A stretch of 5,767 nt of DNA from Thermohalobaculum sp039026295 (GTDB lineage Bacteria > Pseudomonadota > Alphaproteobacteria > Rhodobacterales > Rhodobacteraceae). The stretch spans positions 1 to 5,767 of the forward strand of contig JBCCMP010000340.1 in assembly GCA_039026295.1 (NCBI GenBank), written 5' to 3'. The translations under genes and the position numbers were made by a program. Below, piece after piece: positions 1-5,767 of the stretch. How positions within the stretch are numbered: position 1 is the stretch's first letter; the number at the start of each line of letters is the position of its first letter. The notes beneath the pieces are model-generated. The model saw only the letters and a program-made list of their open reading frames with translations. It did no database searches and had not been told where the DNA came from.

Positions 1-308
1 CGAGGCTTACTTATATTGACCATTGCAATGGCGGCGGCGCCGTCCAACCGCGGGAACCAGCTCTGGCCCCAACGCGGGCGCGGCGGGGCGCCGTCGAGTG
101 CCGCCAATCGATCGCCCATCGCGTCGATCCGATCCAGCACCGCTTCGATTGACGGCCGTGCACTTTTGAAAAGGTTTTCAAGCTCGGGATAGCCCGTTGG
201 GGCGGTCACCTGATCCGCGTAACGGTAGGGTGTGAAGAACCCCTGCGGACGATCGCCCTGCAAGGTCTCCAAGCCCATCTGAAGACGGCGTTTTTCCTTG
301 TCGATCAC
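1..308 (-). CDS. Class I SAM-dependent methyltransferase, N-terminal part (runs off the left edge)
   Basis: An open frame on the minus strand has no stop from 308 down to the left edge, giving about 102 residues of N-terminus. The translation reads VIDKEKRRLQMGLETLQGD, then GFFTPYRYAD, an acidic helical stretch, and PRPRWGQSWFPRLDGAAAIAM. The pairing of an F-x-PYRYA segment with a W-x-Q-x-WFPRLD-x-AAA-x-AMV segment is one I recognise from alphaproteobacterial proteins annotated as class I SAM-dependent methyltransferases. In those the glycine-rich SAM-binding loop (E-V-G-S-G-H-S type) follows shortly after, which here would lie outside the window, so the catalytic core is unseen. The start is uncertain. 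GTG at 308-306 has GAGAGG (324-319) ten bases upstream, while ATG at 278-276 is the first in-frame ATG. Substrate is unknown. The gene diverges from icd. Family assignment is inference from the N-terminus only. Confidence 0.72.
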   Translation of the reverse strand, partial: MIDKEKRRLQMGLETLQGDRPQGFFTPYRYADQVTAPTGYPELENLFKSARPSIEAVLDRIDAMGDRLAALDGAPPRPRWGQSWFPRLDGAAAIAMVNISKP

Positions 309-339
309 CCGAAATGAACCTCTCGAAGCGCGCAGAGTC

Positions 340-376
340 GGATTGCAAACACTGCATTGCTGCAATGCCGCATTGC
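340..376. promoter_or_regulatory. Heptamer array in the divergent icd/methyltransferase promoter region (candidate operator)
   Basis: The 113-bp gap between the two divergent genes holds three abutting heptamers in alternating orientation: GCATTGC (354-360), GCAATGC (362-368) and GCATTGC (370-376), each separated by one base. Each adjacent pair is a perfect 7-1-7 inverted repeat with an 8-bp step. A degenerate copy, GGATTGC, lies at 340-346 and runs into TTGCAAA (343-349). The array ends 45 bp before the icd start and begins about 31 bp before the GTG of the methyltransferase, so a bound protein could affect both promoters. The ATTGCAAA at 342-349 differs by one base from the TTTGCAAA half-site known for short-chain fatty-acyl-CoA regulators (ScfR family, e.g. 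PccR, RamB). That link is only a suggestion. I could not assign convincing -35/-10 boxes. Confidence 0.45.
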
Positions 377-411
377 GCATAGTGTCCGCGCCAGATTCGT
401 CAAGGCATCAC

Positions 412-417
412 GGAGAG
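412..417 (+). promoter_or_regulatory. Ribosome binding site of icd
   Basis: GGAGAG lies four bases before the ATG at 422 (six bases if only GGAG is counted). It is a good Shine-Dalgarno match at a usual distance, and it fixes the icd start together with the family-typical N-terminus MSKIKVENPVVELDGDE. Confidence 0.8.
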
Positions 418-421
418 ACGC

Positions 422-1636
422 ATGTCCAAGATCAAGGTAGAAAACCCGGTCGTCGAACTCGACGGCGACGAGATGACCCGGATTATCTGGCAGTTCATCA
501 AGGACAAGCTGATCCTGCCATACCTTGACGTCGACCTGCTTTACTACGATCTCGGCATGGAAAGCCGGGATGCCACCGACGACCAGATCACCATCGATGC
601 GGCCGAAAAGATCAAGGAAGTCGGCGTTGGCGTGAAATGCGCAACCATCACGCCGGATGAGGCACGGGTCGAGGAATTCGGCCTCAAGAAAATGTGGCGC
701 AGCCCGAACGGGACGATCCGCAACATTCTGGGCGGCGTCGTCTTCCGTCAGCCGATTATCTGTTCGAACGTGCCGCGGCTGGTGCCGGGCTGGACCTCTC
801 CCATCGTGATCGGCCGCCATGCCTTTGGTGATCAGTACCGCGCAACCGACCTGAAGTTCCCGGGCCCGGGCAAGCTGACCATGAAGTTCGTCGGCGAGGA
901 CGGGACCGTCGACGAGCGCGAGGTGTTTGATGCGCCGTCCTCGGGTGTCTTCATGGCGATGTACAATCTGGACGACTCCATCAAGGATTTTGCCCGGGCG
1001 AGCATGAATTACGGCCTGAACCTTGGCTGGCCGGTCTATATGTCGACCAAGAACACCATTCTGAAACAGTATGACGGCCGCTTTCTGGAGCTGTTCCAGG
1101 AGGTCTTCGAATCCGAGTTCGAGGACAAGTTCAAGGATGCCGGGATCACCTACGAGCACCGGCTGATCGACGACATGGTCGCATGTGCAATGAAGTGGTC
1201 GGGCGGCTTCGTCTGGGCTTGCAAGAACTATGACGGCGACGTGCAGTCCGACACTGTTGCGCAGGGCTTTGGCTCGCTTGGGATGATGTCTTCGGTCCTC
1301 ATGACGCCGGATGGCAAAGTTGTAGAGTCAGAGGCCGCGCACGGAACGGTGACGCGCCACTATCGTCAGCACCAGAAGGGAGAGGCGACCTCGACCAACT
1401 CGATCGCCTCGATCTACGCGTGGACCGGTGGGCTTAAGCACCGCGCCAAGCTGGACGAGAACGAAGCGCTGATGACGTTCGCCACGACGCTGGAGAAGAC
1501 CATTGTCAGCACCGTCGAGGCCGGCTTCATGACAAAGGATCTGGCGCTGCTGGTCGGGCCGGATCAAAAGTGGCTGACGACGATGGGCTTCCTTGAGAAA
1601 GTCGACGAAAACCTGAACGCGGCACTGGCCGGGTAG
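422..1636 (+). CDS. icd: NADP-dependent isocitrate dehydrogenase (dimeric, eukaryote-like type)
   Basis: This enzyme oxidatively decarboxylates isocitrate to 2-oxoglutarate, reducing NADP+, in the cytoplasmic TCA cycle. The 404-residue product is full length for the dimeric type II subfamily shared by alphaproteobacteria and eukaryotes (human IDH1/2), and it is not the E. coli Icd type. Visible family residues are: the substrate loop S94-P-N96-G-T-I-R100, R109 and R132 (GRHAFGDQYRATD, with catalytic Y139); K210 in STKNT, the second catalytic residue; the metal-binding aspartates in LIDDM (249-252) and in the signature NYDGDVQSD (D273, D277 region); and the NADP-phosphate site H307-G-T-V-T-R312-H313. 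I matched these to human IDH1 by motif, not by alignment. The gene stands alone with its own upstream regulatory region and diverges from a methyltransferase gene. Nothing is missing or broken. Confidence 0.98.
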   Translation: MSKIKVENPVVELDGDEMTRIIWQFIKDKLILPYLDVDLLYYDLGMESRDATDDQITIDAAEKIKEVGVGVKCATITPDEARVEEFGLKKMWRSPNGTIRNILGGVVFRQPIICSNVPRLVPGWTSPIVIGRHAFGDQYRATDLKFPGPGKLTMKFVGEDGTVDEREVFDAPSSGVFMAMYNLDDSIKDFARASMNYGLNLGWPVYMSTKNTILKQYDGRFLELFQEVFESEFEDKFKDAGITYEHRLIDDMVACAMKWSGGFVWACKNYDGDVQSDTVAQGFGSLGMMSSVLMTPDGKVVESEAAHGTVTRHYRQHQKGEATSTNSIASIYAWTGGLKHRAKLDENEALMTFATTLEKTIVSTVEAGFMTKDLALLVGPDQKWLTTMGFLEKVDENLNAALAG

Positions 1637-1653
1637 AGTTCGGCGGCTTACGC

Positions 1654-1704
1654 GGCGCGCCTGCCTGATCAGGGGTGCGCACGCCCTGCTCCCAGGACCG
1701 GTCC
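1654..1704. repeat. Palindrome-rich spacer between icd and the DUF4328 gene
   Basis: Four perfect palindromes crowd into 51 bp: GGCGCGCC (1654-1661), CCTGATCAGG (1664-1673), GTGCGCAC (1675-1682) and GGACCGGTCC (1695-1704). The third sits inside a longer imperfect GGGTGCGCACGCCC hairpin (1673-1686 region). None is followed by a T-run, so this is not a clear intrinsic terminator for icd. It could be a factor-dependent stop, an operator or chance in GC-rich DNA. Confidence 0.3.
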
Positions 1705-1710
1705 GACCCG

Positions 1711-2358
1711 ATGCCCTATCAAAACGCCCGGCTTGCCCAGTGGTGCGTGCTACTGACGTGGGCTTATGTGGGAACGACTGCGTTCTGGGCGCTGGATGCC
1801 GCTTTGTTCCTGAATTTTGATCGTGAGGTCATTTTCGCTGATCTGGACATAAGCGACGGGATCGGTGGTGCCGTGGAATTGGTCACCGGTGCCGGGCTAC
1901 TGATTTTAGTGATCGGTGCGCTTGCCACATTCGTCCTGAATGGGACCTGGCTCTATCGGGCAAGCGCGAACGCTCAAGCACGAGATCCTGACCCTCAACG
2001 GATCAGCCCGCGCATGGCCGTCATCTGGTTCGCGGTACCGATTGCCAATCTGTTCATGCCTTTTCAGGGGATAAAACAGATCTGGAACACCACGGTCGTT
2101 GGGCGGGGTCCGCTGACCAGTCCGGCCCCCGGTTTCTTTGCACTGTGGTGGGCCGGCTGGATCATCAGCGACGTTATGGCAAACATTTCGTTCAGGCTGT
2201 CCATGAGCGACGACTGGGATGACTACACCGCATCAATGTGGCTCGATCTGCTGTCTGCACCGCTGACAATTCTTTCGGCTGTGTTGTTCATCCGGATCAT
2301 CCGCAAGGTGACAGTGGCAGAGAACGCTGCGGTCTCCACCGCCGAGATTTTTGACTGA
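1711..2358 (+). CDS. DUF4328 domain-containing membrane protein
   Basis: This is a 215-residue integral inner-membrane protein of unknown function. Hydrophobic segments lie at roughly 11-33, 57-78, 102-117, 141-160 and 178-196, with a short soluble tail. The best family marks are WLYRA (80-84), followed by SPRMAVIWFAVPIANLFMPF (99-118) and then IW at 124-125; this W-x-Y-R / P-x-x-A-x-x-W-F-x-P-I-x-N-x-x-x-P-x-Q pattern is what I know of DUF4328. I chose ATG 1711 because the product then begins directly ahead of the first helix (MPYQNARLAQWC). A GTG at 1675 would add 12 unlike residues, has no ribosome site, and lies within the palindromic spacer. The ribosome site for 1711 is itself weak (AGGA at 1694-1697, 13 bases away). 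It lies 74 bp after icd and 74 bp before the efflux genes, all on one strand, so co-transcription is possible but unproven. Confidence 0.82.
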   Translation: MPYQNARLAQWCVLLTWAYVGTTAFWALDAALFLNFDREVIFADLDISDGIGGAVELVTGAGLLILVIGALATFVLNGTWLYRASANAQARDPDPQRISPRMAVIWFAVPIANLFMPFQGIKQIWNTTVVGRGPLTSPAPGFFALWWAGWIISDVMANISFRLSMSDDWDDYTASMWLDLLSAPLTILSAVLFIRIIRKVTVAENAAVSTAEIFD

Positions 2359-2388
2359 CAGCTCACATGAAATCCCTTGGTCGCCGTC

Positions 2389-2400
2389 ATGGCGCGCCAT
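2389..2400. promoter_or_regulatory. 12-bp perfect palindrome upstream of the efflux operon
   Basis: ATGGCGCGCCAT reads the same on both strands and sits 32 bp before the membrane fusion protein start, in the 74-bp gap after the DUF4328 gene. RND pump operons are commonly repressed by a dimeric regulator (often TetR-type) binding a palindrome near the first start, so this is a candidate operator. No regulator gene is visible in the window and there is no T-run to make it a terminator. Confidence 0.3.
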
Positions 2401-2432
2401 AGAACAACCGGATCCACCAGCCGGAGCCCCCA

Positions 2433-3527
2433 ATGACCCGTCTCGCTCAGTGTCTTTTAGTTCTGCCCTTGATTCTTGCCGCTTGTGACGACGAGGAGAC
2501 TGTGGCGGCCCCAGAACCGATCCGCGCCATCAAGCACGCGATCTTGGACCAGCGCGCGGGCCAGCAAGAGCGACGGATTGCCGGCGTTGTCGCTGCCTCG
2601 GTTTCGTCGACTGTCGCGTTTGAGACAAACGGTCAGGTGATCGAGTTGCTCCGCAAGGCGGGCGATCAGGTGGCAGAGGGCGATTTGATCGCGCGGCTAG
2701 ATCCCGAACCACTGCAATTGCAGGCCGCCCAGTCCGAGGCGGAACTCGCCCGAGCCAACGCCGCGGCCGAGGATGCGCGTCGCAAGTTCGAGCAGCAGGC
2801 CCGCCTGAGGCAGGAGGGATTCGCCACCCAGACGGCCTTTGACAGCGCCGAGGCGGCCCTAAAAGATGCAGAAGGTGCCGTTGCGGCGTCCACATCGGTT
2901 CTGGACAGGTCCAAGCGCAACCTTGCAAAGGCAGATCTTCGCGCGCCCTTCGCGGGCGTCATCGTCCGGCGGGAGGTGGAGCAATTCGAAGAGGTAACGG
3001 GCGGGCAGGTGATCTATGCGATGCAGACCAATGATCGCGGCAAGATCGACGCGGCGCTGCCCGAGACGCTGATCAATTCCGTCTCACGCGGTGACGGTGT
3101 CGAGGTCAGCTTTCCGCCATTGGGCGATGTCCGGGTGCCCGGTACCGTGGACGAGATCGCGCCGCTGACCGGGGATGCCAATGCCTATCCGATCGAGATC
3201 GCGCTGCTTCAGGCCCCGCCGGGCTTGCGGGCGGGGATGAGCGCCGAACTGACGTTCCGGTTTGACAGCGACGCGACGGGCGAGGCGTTCCTGGTTCCAC
3301 TGACCGCCGTGCATCCCAAGGTTGGCCAGCAAGAGGCGGCTATGTTCGTCTATCAGCCGGACACCAAGACGGTGGCGGAACGCGCCGTGACGATTGTCAA
3401 CGTCGCGCAAAACAGTCTGGAGGTGATCGGCAATCTCAATGAGGGAGACGTCATCGCCACCGCTGGGGTGAGCTTCTTATACGATGGCATGAGGGTCGAC
3501 CTTTTCGATCCAGAAACGCTGCAATGA
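2433..3527 (+). CDS. RND efflux pump periplasmic adaptor (membrane fusion lipoprotein, HlyD/AcrA family)
   Basis: This is the adaptor of a tripartite efflux pump, joining the inner-membrane permease encoded next to it to an outer-membrane channel. The 364-residue precursor begins with a lipoprotein signal: MTR, a hydrophobic run, and lipobox L15-A-A-C18. The mature protein should be lipidated on C18 and start CDDEE. Acidic residues after the cysteine, as in AcrA, favour inner-membrane retention. The usual hairpin fold follows: first lipoyl half 61-92 (VAFETNGQVIELLRKAGDQV), an Ala/Glu/Gln-rich coiled-coil hairpin about 93-165, second lipoyl half 167-197 (ADLRAPFAGVIVRREV), beta-barrel about 203-280, and membrane-proximal domain about 284-357 (VPLTAVHP through GMRVDLF). 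GGAG at 2423-2426, six bases before ATG, supports the start. Substrate cannot be told from the sequence. The permease follows after 23 bp, so the two form an operon. Confidence 0.94.
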   Translation: MTRLAQCLLVLPLILAACDDEETVAAPEPIRAIKHAILDQRAGQQERRIAGVVAASVSSTVAFETNGQVIELLRKAGDQVAEGDLIARLDPEPLQLQAAQSEAELARANAAAEDARRKFEQQARLRQEGFATQTAFDSAEAALKDAEGAVAASTSVLDRSKRNLAKADLRAPFAGVIVRREVEQFEEVTGGQVIYAMQTNDRGKIDAALPETLINSVSRGDGVEVSFPPLGDVRVPGTVDEIAPLTGDANAYPIEIALLQAPPGLRAGMSAELTFRFDSDATGEAFLVPLTAVHPKVGQQEAAMFVYQPDTKTVAERAVTIVNVAQNSLEVIGNLNEGDVIATAGVSFLYDGMRVDLFDPETLQ

Positions 3528-3547
3528 TCCGACGCCTTGGGGGCTGA
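3524..3547 (+). other. Seven-codon minicistron linking adaptor stop and permease start
   Basis: An ATG at 3524 overlaps the adaptor's stop codon as ATGA. It opens a reading frame of seven codons (MIRRLGG) ending in TGA at 3545-3547, three bases before the permease ATG and in the same frame as it. It could pass ribosomes from the adaptor to the permease by termination-reinitiation, or be the remnant of an earlier overlapping permease start. It may equally be chance. Confidence 0.3.
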
Positions 3548-3550
3548 GCC

Positions 3551-5767
3551 ATGTTGACCCGTTTCGCGCTCGACAATCGCAGTGTCGTGCTTGCCTTCAT
3601 GCTGGTCTGCTTGATTCTGGGCCCGATCAGTTTTCTGACCCACCCCTCGCGGGAAGACCCGAAGATCGTCATCCGCACGGCGCAGGTAACCGCTGACTAT
3701 CCCGGCATGCCCGCAGACCGGATGGAGGATCTGATCACGCGTCAGATCGAGGAGAAGATCCGCGAGATCCCCGAGGTCTGGCACATCACCTCGACCACTG
3801 GCACGGGGCAGACGACGATCAGCGTCGAGGTGCGCGATCAATACACCGACATGACGCCGATCTGGAACGATCTTCGAAACAAGATGGAGGATCTAAGGCG
3901 CGAACTGCCCGCTGGCACCAACGGCCCGAACGTCAATGATGATCAGGGTAATGTTGCGATGGCGACCATCGCGCTGACCGGTGAGGGATGGGAAAACTGG
4001 GAAAAACGTGAAGCGGCAAAGGAACTTCGCCGACTGATCTATGCCAATGTGCCCGACGTGCGAAAGGTGGAACTGTTCGGCGTGGAGGAACAGCGCGTTT
4101 TCATCGAGTTCGACAATGTCCGTGTCAGTCAGTTGGGCATCGATCCGAACCTCGTCATCAGCAGCATCCAGTCGCAGAACATCATTCTACCCGGTGGAAG
4201 GATCGAGGCAGACGGCACCACCATGACCATCGAGCCGACCGGCGATTTCAACGCGGTCGAGGATCTGGACAGCATCTCGGTCCGGATCGAAGGTGATCCT
4301 CCGACGACGATTTATCTGCGCGACATCGCCGACATCCGGCTGGGCTATCAGGAGCCGCCCGGCAAGCCGGCCTTCTTCAATGGCCAGCCCGCAGTGGTGG
4401 TGTCGGTCTCGATGATCGATCAGGCCGATGCGAACCGGTTTGGCGAGGTTCTGAAGGCTGTGGTCGAGCAGTATGAGCAGGCGCTCCCGTGGGGGTTTGA
4501 GCTCAACTACATCACTTTCCAGCCCGTCGAGATTCAGGGTGCCGTTTTCGGCGTGCTGAATAATCTGTGGCAGACCATTCTGGTCGTCCTGGCCGTTGTG
4601 GTGGCTTTCCTCGGCTTTCGTACCGGGCTGATCGTTGGCGCGATGGTCCCGCTGGTGATGCTGATCTCAACGCTGGTCATGCGGTATGCCGGGATCGAAC
4701 TTGAGCGCATGTCGCTCGCCTCGCTCATCATCGCGCTGGGGCTGCTGGTCGACAACGGGATCGTCGTTGCCGAAGAGATGCAGGGGCGTATTAGGCGTGG
4801 ACAGGATCGCGTGGATGCGGCGCTGCAGACCGGTCAGGCGATGATGGCGCCCTTGGCGGCAGCCTCGATCACGACGATCCTTGCATTCATGCCTTTGATG
4901 CTCGCGCCCGGTGCGGCGGGCGAATACACCCGTTCGATCAGTCTGGTGATCGCCATCGCACTGGCGATCTCCTGGGTTGTCGCGCTGGCGATGCTGCCCC
5001 TTTTCTGCCTTTGGTTCCTGAGCGCCGGTGATCCGGTCGACGAAGATGTCGTCTACGATCGCTGGTACTACAATGGGTACCGGCGGTTCCTGGACATGGC
5101 GATCCGCCTTCGCTGGGTGACGATTGCAGCCGCCATCGGATCACTCTTCCTGGGCGGTTGGATGATGCAGTTTGTCGGCAATACCTTTTTTCCGAATTCA
5201 GAGCGCACCCAGCTGCAGGTGATCGTCGATCTGCCGGTAGGCACAAACTCCGAGGTCACCAAAGAGATCGTCCAGCGCCTGGACCGGTATCTGCTGGACA
5301 AAGAGCAAAACCCGGAGGTGGTGACGACCGCGGGCTATGTTGCCTCGGGCGGACCGCGGTTTTACCTGACCTTGGAGCCGATCACGGGCTTCCCGAACGT
5401 CGCATTCATGCTGGTGAATGTGGCGACCGCGCCTGATGTCGACGTATTGCGTCAACGCTTGAACAGCTGGGCTTTGGCTCATGTGCCGGAGGCGCGGATA
5501 ACGCCGAAACCTATGTCACTGGGACCGGGTGAGGCGGGGCTGGTCGAATTCCGCGTGCTCGGCCCAGATCCGCTGGTGTTGATGAACGCGGCAGAGCAGA
5601 TCAAATCGGCGCTGCGCACAGCGCCGCGAGCCCGCGCGGTCAAGGATGATTGGGAAAATCCCGTTGTCGCCCTGCAGGTGATTGTCGATCAGTATGCAGC
5701 GCGCCGGGCCGGGGTGTCATCAGAAGACATCGCCGATGCGCTCAACAGCCAATTGTCCGGAGTCGAG
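3551..5767 (+). CDS. RND family efflux permease subunit, C-terminus cut by the right edge
   Basis: This is the inner-membrane, proton-driven pump subunit of the AcrB superfamily. The frame is open for 739 codons to the right edge. Family members have about 1,000-1,050 residues, so roughly the last 30% (TM8-TM12) is missing. Visible order: TM1 about 11-29; first porter loops 33-335 (YPGMPADRMEDLITRQIEEK at 50-69; VPDVRKVELFG at 167-177); TM2-TM6 about 337-490; a linker; TM7 about 522-541; and the start of the second porter loop (PNSERTQLQVIVDLPVGTN, 548-566). In TM4, GLLVDNGIVVAEEM (397-410) has D401 where AcrB has D407, but N402 where AcrB has D408. The start is fixed because TGA precedes ATG 3551 in frame; GGGGG at 3539-3543 is a fair ribosome site seven bases upstream. 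It pairs with the adaptor just upstream. Drug or metabolite substrate cannot be inferred. Confidence 0.95.
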   Translation, partial: MLTRFALDNRSVVLAFMLVCLILGPISFLTHPSREDPKIVIRTAQVTADYPGMPADRMEDLITRQIEEKIREIPEVWHITSTTGTGQTTISVEVRDQYTDMTPIWNDLRNKMEDLRRELPAGTNGPNVNDDQGNVAMATIALTGEGWENWEKREAAKELRRLIYANVPDVRKVELFGVEEQRVFIEFDNVRVSQLGIDPNLVISSIQSQNIILPGGRIEADGTTMTIEPTGDFNAVEDLDSISVRIEGDPPTTIYLRDIADIRLGYQEPPGKPAFFNGQPAVVVSVSMIDQADANRFGEVLKAVVEQYEQALPWGFELNYITFQPVEIQGAVFGVLNNLWQTILVVLAVVVAFLGFRTGLIVGAMVPLVMLISTLVMRYAGIELERMSLASLIIALGLLVDNGIVVAEEMQGRIRRGQDRVDAALQTGQAMMAPLAAASITTILAFMPLMLAPGAAGEYTRSISLVIAIALAISWVVALAMLPLFCLWFLSAGDPVDEDVVYDRWYYNGYRRFLDMAIRLRWVTIAAAIGSLFLGGWMMQFVGNTFFPNSERTQLQVIVDLPVGTNSEVTKEIVQRLDRYLLDKEQNPEVVTTAGYVASGGPRFYLTLEPITGFPNVAFMLVNVATAPDVDVLRQRLNSWALAHVPEARITPKPMSLGPGEAGLVEFRVLGPDPLVLMNAAEQIKSALRTAPRARAVKDDWENPVVALQVIVDQYAARRAGVSSEDIADALNSQLSGVE

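Noticed and set aside
20..31. Palindrome CCATTGCAATGG, whose ATTGC core resembles the heptamers upstream of icd.
   Set aside because: It lies inside the methyltransferase reading frame and encodes the conserved A-I-A-M stretch, so codon constraint explains it; it is more than 300 bp from the array.
298..528. A 76-codon plus-strand frame covering the icd promoter and start.
   Set aside because: It crosses the divergent intergenic region and runs out of frame into icd. The product is low in hydrophobic residues, rich in Arg, and has no domain.
305..1159. A 284-codon open frame on the minus strand opposite icd.
   Set aside because: It is antisense to a fully convincing icd and overlaps the start of the methyltransferase gene. 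Its His/Arg/Asp-rich translation has no recognisable domain, and long antisense frames are expected opposite GC-rich genes.
1675..1710. A GTG start that would lengthen the DUF4328 protein by 12 residues.
   Set aside because: It has no ribosome site, lies inside palindromic spacer DNA, and adds residues (MRTPCSQDRSDP) unlike a natural start of this membrane protein.
1637..1710. Intrinsic terminator for icd.
   Set aside because: Hairpins can be drawn, but none is followed by a run of T, so a rho-independent terminator is not supported.
2530..2962. Two overlapping minus-strand frames (132 and 98 codons) opposite the adaptor gene.
   Set aside because: They are antisense shadows of the coiled-coil coding region; the Arg/Pro/Ser-rich translations are typical of complementary-strand noise.
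3353..3841. A 162-codon minus-strand frame across the adaptor/permease junction.
   Set aside because: It is antisense to two strongly supported genes, with no ribosome site or family signature.

Overview
The window looks like ordinary GC-rich chromosome from an alphaproteobacterium, most likely a member of the Rhodobacterales. I infer this from the strong G/C preference at third codon positions, the eukaryote-like dimeric NADP isocitrate dehydrogenase and the style of the neighbouring proteins. No database search was possible. There are no tRNA or rRNA genes, insertion sequences, CRISPR arrays or phage genes.

Layout from left to right. On the minus strand, the left edge cuts through the first ~100 residues of a gene whose N-terminus resembles a class I SAM-dependent methyltransferase family (1-308). 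A 113-bp divergent intergenic region follows (309-421). It carries a striking array of alternating heptamers, GCATTGC / GCAATGC / GCATTGC, and faces both the methyltransferase gene and icd. The complete icd gene (422-1636) encodes the TCA-cycle NADP isocitrate dehydrogenase, and all the family's catalytic residues are visible. A short spacer rich in perfect palindromes leads to a five-helix DUF4328-type membrane protein (1711-2358). After a second short spacer come the two inner-membrane/periplasmic components of a tripartite RND efflux pump: a lipoprotein membrane fusion protein (2433-3527) and the RND permease (from 3551, cut by the right edge after 739 of roughly 1,000-1,050 residues).

How the genes work together. 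The fusion protein and permease are separated by 23 bp and should form one operon. The fusion protein would couple the proton-driven permease to an outer-membrane TolC-like channel, but no channel gene or local regulator is visible here. icd and the DUF4328 gene lie on the same strand upstream with gaps of 74 bp each. Read-through is possible, but nothing links them functionally to the pump.

I do not see a previously undescribed system. The points most worth a second look are the heptamer array in the icd/methyltransferase divergent promoter, the Asp-Asn (not Asp-Asp) pair in permease TM4, and a seven-codon minicistron that overlaps the stop of the fusion protein gene and ends three bases before the permease start.
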